64,000 bases of DNA, taken from positions 1 to 64,000 of the forward strand of contig JAVTVY010039249.1 in assembly GCA_036873755.1 (NCBI GenBank), given 5' to 3'. Each line of letters starts with the position of its first letter. Position 1 is the stretch's first letter. This DNA comes from Hanleya hanleyi. Its lineage: Eukaryota > Mollusca > Polyplacophora > Lepidopleurida > Hanleyidae. Shown piece by piece: positions 12,396-24,924 of the stretch. The notes beneath the pieces were generated by a model that was given only the letters and a program-made list of their open reading frames with translations, did no database searches and had not been told where the DNA came from. A program made the translations under genes and the position numbers.

Positions 12396-15300
12396 CACTG
12401 CCAAAAATAGCGTACTTAAAACAAGAAAAAAAACCTTGTTTTAAGTGGAAATTTACTTAAAATAAGTAAAAAATATCTTGGAGTGTGGTAAGAAAAAATA
12501 TCTGGGTGTAAATTCTTAACTAAGAAAAATAATCTAAGTTTTTTATCTTAGTCAAGATAAAAAATCTTGTTCAATTATCTTAATTAAGACAATTCTTCTG
12601 ATGATTTGTTTTTATTTTGTTCAAGAAAATTTATCTAGTTCAAGAAAAAAAAATCTTATGCAAGTTAATTTTTCTTGTTAACAAAATCTTAATTAAGATT
12701 TTTTTAGAGTGTGGTAAGAAAAGATGTCTTGCCTAAGAGTAAATTACTTACTTGAGAAAAGTTAACCAGATAAATTTACTTACTTAAGAAAACTTATCCA
12801 GATAAATTTACTTGGCTAAGAATTACACTATAGATAAGTAAACTTATATAAGAAAAACAACGACACAGAACTCCTAGATAAATTAACTTGCATAAGAAAA
12901 ATAATCAGATAAAATTAACTAGAATAAAAAATATAAAAAAAATAAGAAAACAGAACTTGCACAAGAACATTGCAGTTATTCGATTATCTTATTTAAAAAA
13001 TATACAATCAAAGGTCATGTTGTTGCGTTTACATAGGCAGTTGGTATGGGTTGCGCTAGTAGGGTTGATTTTTCACTTATATGCAATGTCCTGAAAAGTA
13101 CCAAACCTTTTTATATACTCTTTTCCACATATACTTTCTTTTGTAGCAAAAATATGATCAATTAACGTTTTTAACTAATGTTTTTTTTTATATCAAATTA
13201 CTGCCAAAAACTGAACATGAATATATGCTTGTTACAGTTAGCATATAAAAACATTATCAAAATAATGTCATGCAATTGAAGTGTGACTGAGTGAATAGAA
13301 TTTAATGTCACTTTCAACCCATCATCATGCAATTGAAGGGCAAAAGTCATATGTAAAACAGATAAATAAAAAACTTATTTCAAATATTTTAAGGCCTTTG
13401 TTCTGGCATGCATCCTTAAAACCTCACCTTGACAAGTATTTCTTTCCATTTATAGCAGTAATACTAGAATATATTTGCATAAAATTTTTCGCCCATGTCG
13501 AAGTTGTACAATATGATAAGAGACTGATATAATTGAAACCATGTAAAACGGCCGAACACCAAAGATATGATGGATAATTCTCAAAATTTAGAAAATGCTT
13601 GTGGTGGAGAAAGTCCCAATGTTTAGTCACAGACAGGGTTGCAAGGTCTTGCAAGCTAAAGCATACAACCAAGTTCATATAAAAATATTCTTCCAAAGCT
13701 GAAGCAAAGAACTAGGGAATGGAGGAATCAATTCACTGCAAACCATGTAGAATCCAGATCCCAAATTTTATGCGAATACTCAAAGCCCCAAAAGTTCCTG
13801 CCAGTCAAGATTGTCAGAGGCAACCTGCCACTAATTTACATTTCAAAAACATGTTTCCTGAATAGACTGGAGTCACTGGCTTGATGCAATGACTTTGGTT
13901 TGCATGCCTAGCTGACAAGTATAACGAATATTCAACACCAAAATACTTGCTGTGCACATGGGAGGTCGAGTTTGTATCTTTGCTTTTTATACATATATTT
14001 TTTCGCGTTTGCTTCGAAATCAATGTAACAGTCTTAAACTTACTTTCTAATTGACTGTGTTCAGGTAGGCAAAAATGAAGAAACAGATCTGCAGATCCAC
14101 ACTTTCACCAGCAGAAGTTAGTTTATGTTTCCCAGTTTGTTGTTGTTGTTGTTGTATATCTGTAAATCCACTCCCAAAGAAAGCAAATCTCATTGTTGAC
14201 GTTTTCGCTCAGTTCATTGAACACATTGAACAACATACTACTCTCATCCACCTGTAGAATGATCCAATGAGAGGCGCATGCAGTTGAGTTTCCTCAATAA
14301 AGTACCTGGATACCAACTGTGCAAGAACATGAAATTTTCAGTTGAAAATGGCAGAATCAAATCCCTGAACCCATATGAAAACCATAACCGCACATGGAGG
14401 TGGACTTCCAGATAAAACTACTAAATTACAAAAATATGTTCCTCACTCAAGTAGAAGATATAATTTCAAGTATATCTTAGGCAAATTGTAACAGTAACTC
14501 TTACAAATTGATAATGATTAATTTCTGTCAGGAAACCACAGGTTCATACTATTAGTGTAGCGATCCGTTTCCGCTCAATTCACGATCTTACATTTTAAGG
14601 AGACAAATCACAAAAAGACATATTAGTCAAGATAATTTTTCTTATAACAAGATATATCTAGTAAAATGCAATCATATTTGAGATAATTTTTCTTAAAATA
14701 AGATAAATCTGACAAAATGGAACAAACAAAGAAAATATTTATTGAAATTTTCTTGTTTTAATGTAATTTATCTAGAATTGAGGTCAAAAAACTTATTTAA
14801 GTACCCTATTTTTGGCTGACAACAATTTGCTTGTTTTAATTGACACAATCCAATGCGGATATGTAGAAGTTTTGGAATTCTATGAAGAATCAATCAGAAG
14901 ATTAAACAAAAACTATCTTTTTTACCTCCATTTCTAGAGCATTTGTAGAGAGAGCTTTTCTCCAACATGATAAAGAAAGCTATATTGCACATGACTATCA
15001 TTATATTTGGGAAGGTAACAACAAAGTTTTGGATATATGAGCATAATAGGGTTTTATGGTGGGCCAGTCATGTTACCCAAACAACTTTTCATTTGGGCCC
15101 GGTGTATCATCTTTCAGTCTTTTAAGGCATGGACATCTTATATGCCATGCATGAAATCATTCTTGAATGGATATATGCTTGGCTTTTCAAACATGCATGC
15201 AGACCACAGACATAGTTTTGTTTAAGAAAATATTACTTGAAATAAATATTTTAATACTAAGCTAAGAAACTATTATCTCAACATGGTCTACCAATAAACT

Positions 15301-15589
15301 TATTTAAGAAAAATTGTCTAACAAAACACTTATTAAAGTAAAAAAATCTTATAATAAGATAAAACCTGATAAACGAAATCTTATATAAGATATTATTTCT
15401 TGGAATAAGGCACAATTTGCTCAATAATATCTCAAATGAGTTAATTTTTCTTAAAATAAGAAAATAATAAGAAAATTTTCAATCACTGACAATTATTGAG
15501 ATAAGTTTTCTTAAAATTTTCTAGTTTTAAGAAAAAATATCTTGAAATAAGTTTCATAAACTTTAATAAGTACCCTATTTTTGGCAGTG
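12396..15589. mobile_element. CACTA-like (EnSpm-type) non-autonomous DNA transposon, 3.2 kb
   Basis: Terminal inverted repeats are CACTGCCAAAAATAGCGTACTTA at the left and its near-complement (AAGTACCCTATTTTTGGCAGTG) at the right. The dinucleotide TG flanks both sides (12394-12395 and 15590-15591). The empty site is visible in the related copy at 62.6 kb, where 'caaagcgtg' runs directly into 'actgagatac'. Subterminal zones of about 600-1000 bp on both sides (12415-13010 and 14600-15560) are packed with short variants of CTTA..AAGAAAA, as in CACTA elements. The interior has only short frames (for example 13305-13532 and 15037-15225) without a transposase motif. A second end-like motif (GTACCCTATTTTTGGCTG) at about 14802-14819 suggests an internal rearrangement or a nested copy. 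Confidence 0.8.
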
Positions 15590-15591
15590 TG

Positions 15592-15870
15592 AGATACATC
15601 ATTCTCTAGATAACGACTTCATATGGATAAAGAATACTGATCAGCGATACGGATTTGGTCTTTTTTAAACATAATGTCTTGTGGGCATCATTGAAAATTG
15701 TTGACAACATCTCTCTTGCAGGAAACTGGCCTATTTTAGTATACTATGATTGTTGTGTTTATTTTTTTGGTTCTAAGGCTGTAATATGAAATAGGTCATT
15801 GGATTATGAACGCGGAGATTCTTTAATGGACGACGGCTGGATATTGAATGACGGACCAGGCGATTGTAAT
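15592..15870 (+). pseudogene. decayed reverse-transcriptase element, right part
   Basis: Continuation of the element broken at 12395. 'gaatactgatcagcgatacg' and 'cattgaaaattgttga' match the reverse complement of 62520-62600, and 'gacggctgg...gaatgacggacca' matches the 3' end shared with 62347 and 50082. It ends near 15870. The DNA from 15871 to 16431 holds only short frames (16124-16330 minus, 16186-16398 plus) that I do not recognise. Confidence 0.75.
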
Positions 15871-16431
15871 GGAATATGGAACTCATCACTGTGTATTTGT
15901 GATGCTAGCATCACCTATTTTGATGATAGCTATCACCTTTCTTCCGGCTTTGATATTACTATCTCAGCTTTTCTAAAGAGAAATATTTCGGAAGATCTTA
16001 GATAAAACATACACATATCGTCTTTAGTCACACAGATCCCATGCAAGTTGGAAATTTTTCAAGCGGGTTCGACAAGCTTATTCTATCAAGAACCCTAACG
16101 CCAAGTTTGGTGGAACATATCACCTACTGATGGGGTAATCCGATTTTACTCCGCCTAAAATCAATGTGTATAATTCCGCTTAATTTTGCGCTTGGTGTCA
16201 CACGTGTTCTCATCGTACAATACAACATCTGCATCACACGGTCATCGTGTAAGACATGATTCTGGTATTCATAGGAACCGTTACACTCGAAGCATTGCTG
16301 AGATGAAATATGATTTGGAAATTCATTCACTCTCGAAGGAAACAGACAGGTTAATATATACTTGTATTTGTTTTATTTCTTGCCTGCTTAGAATTTGATT
16401 TCTTGGGAATAACGTCTATAATGTACGGGGA

Positions 16432-17470
16432 GTCAGTCAGTCAGTTTTGAATTTGGATGGCGCATGCAATCCGTTAGGATTATGCGCGCCAGTATCATTG
16501 CATTGAGTTGATTAAAAATAAAACTGATTTTAAAAACACAATAAAAAGTGTTAAAAACGGTGTGTTAAAAAAGCAACGGGGGAAATATATTGAGAAAAAA
16601 TAGACAGATGTCTGCATAAATAGCTCAAGTGTCATTATAGACTAAAGAAAAGAAAATTATATATAATAGACTAGCTATTGATTTAAATATGCTATTAAAA
16701 AACAACATATAGGAAAACCAGACTCCAAAGGCGTTATTTATAGACATAAAAGGAAGGGGAAATAATCGGATCAACAACCATAATATAATAATACACCAAC
16801 GACCCGATTTATAAAATAATGTAAAACTGAATTAAAAAGGCCAACATAGTACATGCATATTTCGTTTTTGACTAACATTCAACTCGATATATAATTTAGA
16901 TGAACAGGTGGAAAATTTAAAACAATAATTGATATAATATCCATACTCCTCCTGATGAACACCGCGAATGAGGACCTCCAATGGTATCCTCAAACACTAA
17001 TATCCAATTAGAAGGAGCAAGGGCATCATTTAAAATATGCTCTTTTAATCGAGCAGAGATAATTTTAAACCACCAATAAGAAAATATATATTAAATTATT
17101 ATCATCTAATATTCCTCAGTTCATATTTGTAAATTTAAAATTATATGCATGTACCATTAGAGTAACCTAGACTAGATATTAAACTCTATAACAGAATGGT
17201 AAAATCAATATAAAAATCTGCGGGTGTCTAGTATAAAGAAATAGTTGCAAAACTTTCGCTAAAATCTCCTAGAACGTATCATAAATCTAGACACTGCCGC
17301 AAACACTTTATCCCTGTTTTTAGGAGGATTCAACATAGAATCAAAAGTTGGATTAAAATCACCAGCCAGTAATTGTCGTTGGTTTACATACCGAGTACAA
17401 TTAAGTAAAAAATGACTAATAGTCTCTTCGAGATCACATGTGTCACGGGGAAATTCTTCATGGACATATA
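16432..17470 (-). pseudogene. 5'-truncated LINE tail with tandem 3' end
   Basis: Read on the minus strand, 17470-17270 encodes a LINE C-terminal motif: CDLEETISHFLLNC, then RQLLAGDFN, then a short arginine-rich end. This is the same kind of cysteine/histidine motif as in the LINE at 6.84 kb but a different family. It is followed by about 800 bp of AT-rich 3' UTR with many stops and a GACTGACTGACT tail at 16432-16444, typical of LINEs that end in a short tandem repeat. The coding part is cut off at about 17470. Confidence 0.75.
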
Positions 17471-18060
17471 TATGACATGATCGTTTTGCCTCCGTGCTTC
17501 TGCGGAGTTCGTAAGTGTACTGTAGTGCTGTGTAAACTGCACATCATAGTCAGGTTTTATGTGTTATTGATCGACCTAAATGCCAACAGATGTACAAAAC
17601 TACCAATTATATCACCATGCAGAACGGGAAAAAACGGTGGATAACTACTGCGTGAGGCCTTCTCATTTTGTTGGATTACCCAACGTATTTTTGGCTAAAA
17701 TGTGTTTGTTTACATGTTTCACATTATCTTCATTTTAACCCTGTGAGTTCCGAGTAGGGTAATGCCAGCCAGATGGACCACAGGCGCCGGCCCTAATAAT
17801 GTTTATTTCAGTGAAATAAGAGCGAAATGTCAATATATGAAATGTTGTTGTTGTTGTTGTTGTTTACTTACGAAGTACGAAGGTAGTGTATGACTCGTAT
17901 GTACCGATCAGGAAATGCTCCCTTTTTCACAAATTCCTCCCAAACAAGCAACAAAACTATGCATCAATCGATCAAATATACATTCTAGTTTCAGTAAATC
18001 GTATGCTTGTTTCCATGACGAACTCTTTTCTATACAAAATAAATTGAAAACTACAAATAT
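17471..18060. other. no recognisable gene; GTT trinucleotide run
   Basis: Contains an imperfect (GTT)n stretch at about 17844-17863. A minus-strand frame at 17908-18105 begins in the inverted repeat described next. No domain seen. Confidence 0.4.
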
Positions 18061-18398
18061 TTCAGCAGCGAAGATCGATCGGTAGCAAAAATGGCTGCGG
18101 AACATGGGTACTTGGGTGTGACGTCATAGCTTCTTGCGTAGATATATGTCAGTCATGTTGTGATGTAGCAGCCATACTCACCAGTTAACTATATCAGTTG
18201 CATGGGACTTTGCACGCTCAAGATCAGCATCAACAACATAAACATGCAGCCAACATGAATTTGAAGTACATAATGCCAATGGAACACGATCTCGAATAGT
18301 TCATATTTCGCGCCCTGCTGTATCTACGCATGAAGCTATGACGTCACACTCAAGTATCCATGTTCCGCGGCCATTTTTGTTACCGATCGATCTTCGCT
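18061..18398. repeat. inverted repeat, arms of about 85 bp
   Basis: The arm at 18061-18148 ('cagcagcgaagatcgatcgg', then 'aaaaatggctgcggaacatg') is repeated in reverse complement at about 18315-18398, with few mismatches and a spacer of about 165 bp. Each arm contains a CRE-like TGACGTCA and an ATG followed by a 12-codon frame (MAAEHGYLGVTS). It could be a small foldback element or the inverted duplication of a promoter/first exon. Confidence 0.7.
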
Positions 18399-21164
18399 GC
18401 TGTCGACGATAATAAATTGAGAGTTTTTGGATAATCCTGACTGGAATACCCTTCGACCTGGAACTAAGTATATGATAAATTGGAAGTAGGATGTGTACTT
18501 GTTCAGCTTATCCATCACTTTGCTGATGTTTTCGAGGATAAAGCTGTGGAAACGAGACATTTGGACAGTGTTCAGGCGGCTTGCGTTACGTACCTTGTTG
18601 TTACAACAACAACACGGTATATACAGATATAGACACGACAAATGATATTCACTAATTTCTCTTTAATCAACCAAATTTACATAATTAGTGCAGCTGCCTG
18701 TGGATGGACCGTATGTTTGAAGGATATCGTTAGCCAACGTCATCTCGATACATGCGCCAAAAGTGACATTCAGTAGACAGCCATGGTCCATATATGATAT
18801 ATTCGCGGTCGCATCCGGAACATCTTCGTTGTATAAATCCATCTATAACATCCAATTCATATGTGAGGCATACACTTAGAAATTACAGAAAGACAAGCTA
18901 ATTTCCTGTAAGGGAGATGATATCTGTTGTTTTTCGCATCTCTACAAGATTTCTCATTAGCACGGCCGTCAAACCCTTATCATTAAAGAGTATTCCGTTA
19001 TCCAACTAAATTCCCAACTATACAATTTCTAGAACATAATTTTATCTCAGTGCGCCATATCAGTTGAACACCATGGAGTATTAAAACACACAACTGAGCC
19101 GGCGTGTAGCGCAATTAGTTATACCCTTCGAGGTATATTTTGCACGTATTTTACCATCTGTGTGTGACAAGTATCAACACTATTTTGTGACAAAGTATTT
19201 AGCAAAGCTATGAAATATGTTTGTTTGTAGATAAGGTACGTGTATGTATAAACCGACGCGCGGGTCTCTCTCTTAACATCATTCGAGCTAAATCGATGCA
19301 GACATTCGAAGGAGATTGAACTGACGAGAGAACGAGATACGTAAAGTGGCGGCCGTGTTCATTTTACCAGTATAAATCGATCTTTTTGAAATGTACAAGT
19401 CGTCTTTCCAGAAGAGACCCGTATTTCGTCCCAGGATTTGATATTCTGAGTATCAACATCCCGTAGATGCCTAGCGTTTCAAAAAGTCACAAATCGATTT
19501 TGATTTATGAGAAGTACCGCTCTGGACACATGTAATTACTGTATACATTATTATCAATTTTTACTAGGTTACAAATTTCCTTTGCAAATATCCAATAATT
19601 TGTTTCCTGAGCGGGTGCGGTTTTCACTTGTTCCTTTGTTCCTGTCATATTCGGACATTCGCGTTCTCCGCCGCTTCTTTGTATCCGTGTCTATCTCATT
19701 CTGGAACGAGACAACCGAGGGAATATCGACAAGCAAAAGGACAATGAATCATTCCTAAGCTGCCACCGTTGTCGGTTCCAATATACCACTTAGACACTGC
19801 ATTCTCATTGATAACCTGGTTCTGCATTTTGGTCGGATACACTGGTCAGTCTGATGGCAACATACACCTTTTTTTAAGAATATGGCAGATTTATTTCACA
19901 TATTAATGATGATTTTCCAAATAATACCTGATTCACAAGAAACCAAAATATAAGCTATAACCTAGTTACTTTCTACGATGTAACTAATATTTTAACCAAT
20001 AATTTCGAGAGAACTATTTTACAAATACTGTCCGACATTGATATCTCGAACCAGGTTCGAAATATCGACTGATGGAAACACGTCCACTGCTCTCCCAAGT
20101 GAGCCACGACTTGGGACATTATAACTAGTCATGTGACGCAGTCAGTATGTCCGCACCTCTTCCCACTTCCCTTATATGTGTTGTAATTCCTTGGTCGATC
20201 ATATATACCCTTTTAAATGTACGTCAGCAACTTTCGCGATGATACGTTGTAACTATATAATTTTGAAGATGCATGTATATATTTCGATGTGAATTGAATC
20301 ATCTTGAGGGAGAATTATGTTTATAAAATATTTTCCCGAAGATGACTGAAGTTTCAATTGAAACACTGACAAACAAAGAAGTTCACGCAAAATTCATGAT
20401 TGTATGATACAGAGCGATTTTCAACTTTAAAAATAGAAGACCTCAATTAGATTACCAATGCCGTTTCCTTGGTAGCCTTAGCTGTTTTACACCAAATGCA
20501 TATTGGTGTAAACATCCCTACAAACTTATTTCAAATCCATAGCATTAACGTGTATTTTGCTTTTGAGAACACAAGAAATCCTGATCAAATAGTTGATCAG
20601 TTGATATGACCATTCAGACAAGATTTCATTCCAGCTATTCCGCTAACCAAATCTTGGACCGACGTCAGCCAGGAAATGTCGCTACGATTTGCGCTCGTAA
20701 GACATCGAAAGATGTGATAATGTAGATATCACACTGATATTTTTAATGATCAAGTACCTCAATGAGAGAGGTCAATGAGTCACCGACCGCCAGCTTTCAT
20801 ACGTTGGTGAGATATCCAAGACGTAGACTGGTTATGTCAGTAGCGCTTTTATCGCCGCTGTTCATGTGGAAACTATGAGGTAACCACGAGCCCCTAGCTC
20901 CTGCTAAGCGAAATTATATATGCTAGCTCGGGAACTGCGATGATAGATCAGCTCAAATAGGTGATTCATCTGATGGTAAAGGATGAGCGTCTGACGGGGG
21001 TAAAAGGCCCAACATGGGGTAATATGGTGAATAAAAGTATACCCAGAAAAAATCTAGCCTTTAATACCCGACGTTGTGCGGTAAATTAACTCTACATGAG
21101 GAACTCGTGGTTCTGGTTGTATAAGAATACATTTCTACTTGAATCCAACAGATCTTTCAAAGCA
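18399..21164. other. no recognisable gene
   Basis: Short frames only (18336-18641 minus, 19507-19758 plus). A (TTG)-type run lies near 18596-18616 (minus-strand reading), a partial echo of the run at 17.85 kb. I find no domain or confident splice structure. Confidence 0.4.
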
Positions 21165-21168
21165 TTAA

Positions 21169-21570
21169 CCCGACCAGGCCTGGGTTCAAAACTTTCTACC
21201 CTATCCCCGGAACGACAAAGAATGAGAGCTGACATTCCGTGAATTTATAGTTGATCATATTGGGGTCATTTTGAGTCTATTTGCACACCTCCCCCGAGCA
21301 GAGGATCATGGATAAATTCAAAATGCCCACCATGTGGTGTACCAGAAAAGTAATGTTTTCGTCATTCTTATTCAAAAGTCCTGCTTTTCTGTCAGGATAA
21401 GTGGGAAAACATTTATTTATTTCACATCACATTATTATTTTCTAATTTATCATGCAGAATTTGTGAAGAAAACACATAACGAATTCGAAAAAACTGACCG
21501 AAAAATTTACCAAAAAAATGACTTTTTTGACAATGACGTCAATGTGACTTCATCACAGCAGCCAAAGCAT
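21169..21570 (+). mobile_element. piggyBac-like MITE, right end missing
   Basis: Starts after TTAA (21165-21168) with CCCGACCAGGCCTGGG and follows the 8066-8644 copy through 'cggaacgacaaagaatg', 'gaggatcatgg' and 'gacgtcaatgtgac', then stops. The second terminal repeat is absent. A long C run at about 21860-21877 lies outside it. Confidence 0.75.
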
Positions 21571-22250
21571 ATCTACTTTGCAGTTTTTATTCCATGAATG
21601 TCTCATCAGATCACCAGGAGATTTTGTGCCAATAATTTCACATAGGTATCGCTACTTTATCTACCCTTGACCAGCAGTCATGTCAGGGATTGAAATAGAT
21701 AAGACAAAATGTTATATGAAGAATCAGGTGCAGTTTTATGCTCTTGGGATCCAAAACACCACGGATAGTTTAACAGGAATGAAGTTACATACTTTCTGAC
21801 TTTATCCCCATCAGGCTTGGGCGATTTCGAGTGTACTGTAGTCTTGGGAGGGGCTATTTGCCCCCCCCCCCCCCCCCACAAACTCCCTCCTAATATTGTC
21901 TTAATCCTTGGTCTAAGGGATGAAACGTCCCACAATAAATGATGGGAACAAGATGTAACAGATAATGTAAAACAATCATGATGGCAATCAGATAAGGTCT
22001 CATTTATGCTTTAATACTTTCTCAAACAAAGAACGCCTCGTGCTATTCTCCGAATGTATAATCCGACAATTTGCTACAAATAAAGCTCAATATATCACGC
22101 ATTTTAGTATAGATAATCTAGTTAATATGGGCCAATCCACATGAGGTCACGATAGACCACAGTTCTACCTGGATTCAACAGATAAGAAAGTTAACATGAA
22201 AATAGTTAATAGTCCCAAGGTCACAGCTGTGTAAAAACAATTCCAGGATC
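21571..22250. other. upstream region of the prokineticin-like gene
   Basis: No coding feature. It contains a poly-C run (21861-21877). No unambiguous TATA box at a fitting distance from the ATG at 22251; the short T/A-rich stretches around 22090-22130 are candidates only. Confidence 0.35.
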
Positions 22251-22929
22251 ATGAAGACGTATCTTATTCTTGTGCCCATATGCTGCTTCATCCAGTGCAT
22301 AGCGGTAAGTGATGTACCAAATCCATCCTGGCAACTGAGTGCCCTTTTCAGTTCATGAGTGACAAACCAGGTTGTCTATCACAAACAGTTTGATGCCTTT
22401 GGAAATTTTCGTTATTTAAATTATAGGTTGCGCTGTATCTCATTTCCTACTTGACCTCAGATTTTATTACCTAAGCAAATGCCACGGTGGCTCAAATATA
22501 TGGATATAGATACCTGCAATGATGGTAGCGATATCAGGTGATTTGTCAAGGGTCAGGCAACAGCTACATGTAATACACATAATACTCTGTATATTTTAGG
22601 CGGAAGTTATCTGGAAGCCCACCGACTGGAACCATTGCAGGAATAACGCAGACTGTGGTAACTTACAGAACATTTGTTGCTCGATAACCTTTTCTCTGGG
22701 AAAACGCGAAGCCGGACATCATCCGTTCCCAGAGTATGTTCATTACTGTCTACCTTACAAAACTGCGAACGCCCCATGGTGTGACCTGCACCTTCAATAT
22801 TCTCCGACAGCTCCATGGTACCTTGGTCTGTGTCCTTGTGCACCCGGATTATCTTGCCAACCAACAACCGAGCTCAATCCAACGAGCTATCCACGAGATA
22901 GATACGGAAAATGCAAACCGTCTGCATGA
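22251..22929 (+). CDS. secreted prokineticin/astakine-like cysteine-rich protein, two exons
   Basis: Coding exons are 22251-22304 and 22600-22929, giving 127 residues. Exon 1 encodes MKTYLILVPICCFIQCIA, a hydrophobic signal peptide, and ends in phase 0 on a consensus GTAAGT donor (22305). The intron is 295 bp and ends ATTTTAG at 22599. Exon 2 has ten cysteines: C31, C37, C44, C45, C68, C79, C96, C98, C104 and C123. Spacing C-x5-C-x6-CC-x22-C-x10-C-x16-C-x-C-x5-C-x18-C, including LCPCAPGLSC, matches the ten-cysteine, five-disulfide prokineticin fold. Known members are vertebrate prokineticins and invertebrate astakines, secreted cytokines that in crustaceans and oysters promote blood-cell proliferation. 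The loops between C45-C68 and C104-C123 are longer than usual. The N-terminal AVIT motif of vertebrate prokineticins is missing, as in astakines. Function here is inferred from fold only. Confidence 0.85.
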
Positions 22930-23025
22930 AGACGGTCACTAATATCTCGTTGTATTTCTTTGAGCGTATTCAGTGAATAGAGGGAAATTGCTTTTAGAGA
23001 TGTAAATTATGGACTCTATTTAATG

Positions 23026-23031
23026 AATAAA
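23026..23031 (+). other. polyadenylation signal AATAAA
   Basis: AATAAA lies 97 bp downstream of the stop codon of the prokineticin-like gene, a plausible short 3' UTR end. Downstream GT-rich sequence is present (tgtgagtgta near 23070). Confidence 0.5.
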
Positions 23032-23532
23032 AGATATCAGATGATTCATTCAGACTCCTAATTAGCTAAGTGTGAGTGTACGCTTAAACAATATAAATAT
23101 ATCAAACGTAAAGCTAAAAGTACACCTCCACAATACTCAGCAGGGCTAGAGCTAATCTTGGAGACCCGTACTTATTAAATGTAATATTACCGGGTGTATA
23201 CTTAGATGGTCGAAGATTTATCTTTATCCTGAATAAGAAGGAAATTGCTTACATTATTTTTATTGGGACCTTTACTGTCAGTCTCATATCGAACCAGCGC
23301 GGTAAATCGTCATTGCTCTATTTTTGTGAAGCTGCTGCTTTCCGTTGCCACGGATGAGAATCAACCGATACACCGGTGTTGAATCGTTAAAAGAAGTCAT
23401 CAAATAAAGTTCGTCGAACTGCTGGATGCAAAACCTGGCACGTAACCATGGTAACAGTCCACAGTGTGCCGTCGACGTATCTAAAAGCACATAAAAACGT
23501 ATGAAGTATCATGTGGATGTTCTGTCATATAC

Positions 23533-23952
23533 ATGTGTACGAGCGTTCGGTATATGGAGGATGTCAAACGTATGCACCTAGCAAATATAATCCAATATGT
23601 ATTGGACTGTCTGTTTTGCTCATTACTGTCTGTGGAGGCTAAGACTGCCCGGTGGCTAAGAGCGTCCGTGTCCCATCTCCAAACCCAGCTAAGACACTTT
23701 TATCCACATTGGAGACAAGTATCCGTCCTTGGTTGCAATAGAAAGGGATATGAAAAGGGAAACCAATCACCGGAACATTCTTATCCATCATACCGATTGT
23801 CACATGTGGAGTTCTATTGTTCCTTTACTGGTTCGAGTTATGTTGGTCTGTACGCCTGCGGCGTTCTGTCCAGTGCGGATTTCCAACACAACTTTGAATC
23901 GTGTGATAAAGGTTCCATATTGAGCTCAACATTGTATAATCTCAAACATTGA
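23533..23952 (+). CDS. hypothetical 139-residue frame
   Basis: The longest frame near the prokineticin-like gene, about 600 bp downstream on the same strand. An internal Met (about 23569) is followed by a moderately hydrophobic stretch ending LLSVEA, which could be a signal peptide. The remainder has five cysteines and no motif that I know. It lacks a convincing pair of splice sites. It could be a distinct secreted protein, a degenerate relative of the neighbour, or a chance frame. The rest of 23032-24339 shows nothing else. Confidence 0.2.
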   Translation: MCTSVRYMEDVKRMHLANIIQYVLDCLFCSLLSVEAKTARWLRASVSHLQTQLRHFYPHWRQVSVLGCNRKGYEKGNQSPEHSYPSYRLSHVEFYCSFTGSSYVGLYACGVLSSADFQHNFESCDKGSILSSTLYNLKH

Positions 23953-24339
23953 TCTTTCAAGTAGATCAGATAAAAACAGAAAAGTTCAATCAGGTACGGG
24001 TGAAAATTGATCCCACTCCAGCTGAGTGAAATTCAATCAAGTTTGTGTTTATAAATCACCCCATATGAGTAGTTTGATTTTACTTGAGTCAACTTGAATG
24101 AAACCCACTCAACTTTAGTGGGTGTCAATTAACTTGAGTCGGATAACTTTCCTCTCTTAAATGAGTGAAATTTCACTGAAGTGCATCTAGAGAGCATCTC
24201 ATGCTGCGAATCCATGTTTTTAATAATATTCGGACTTCGGAATAAAACGGGTCATCATGTCCACAGAGAGCCATTCCTAGAGTGATCGACACAATTGTGG
24301 ATAGCGATGATCGGTCCAATATACTATCTCAAATCACAA

Positions 24340-24540
24340 TCATGAACATCGCCTGGTGAGCCACATGAAGCAGTGTGTATTAAGGGGCAAGATAGCGAAT
24401 ATTTTCTGTAGTAGTAAACTGCCTCAAACTTCTCTATTAGCAGTGCATAATTGAGAACGAATATCAATATTCTTTCTGTAGGATATTGTTAATACAATAC
24501 GTCTTCATTTATTTTCCACTTTGACTGCGATAAAAAGTAC
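24340..24540 (+). repeat. dispersed fragment related to the 44-48 kb duplication
   Basis: 'catcgcctggtgagccacat' resembles 'gatcgcctagtgagccacat' at 44119. The following 'aaactgcct', 'cataattgagaacgaata' and 'gtaggatattg' match 48405-48480. It is therefore a third, partial relative of the segmental duplication described for 27.4-49.3 kb. Confidence 0.65.
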
Positions 24541-24924
24541 TTTCAACTGAGAATCATTGACAATTCTTTTTGAGCATATGTTCTCAACATTCAAAGAAGT
24601 CACCACTCTGTCAACATGTATCAAGGTAATACATGCAAACAACATTACCTACTGTATGTCAATTACAGCCTTTCTTACACAAATCCTTAAGTGAATGACT
24701 CTAGTATGTCACCAGTCAGAAGACAAAGGGACAATGGATCCAAACCCAGAGATTTCCTTCGTTCTACTGAATAAAAACAATATGCTTGAGACAATGCTAA
24801 TTTTTTAGTGCGCATGTCAGCTGTATGCCTGTGGGGGGAACTCGATTCTAATCACTCTATGTGCCATACAGGTAACATTCGGGTACCTTGCCTCTTAAGG
24901 TTGTTTTGTCCCTTACCAAAATAA

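Noticed and set aside
14136..18616. GTT/TTG runs as a CRISPR-like or regular spaced array
   Set aside because: They are simple trinucleotide repeats without spacers, in a eukaryotic context.
22607..22942. Single-frame ORFs of 86 (minus) and 68 (plus) codons
   Set aside because: They are shadows of exon 2 of the prokineticin-like gene in other frames.
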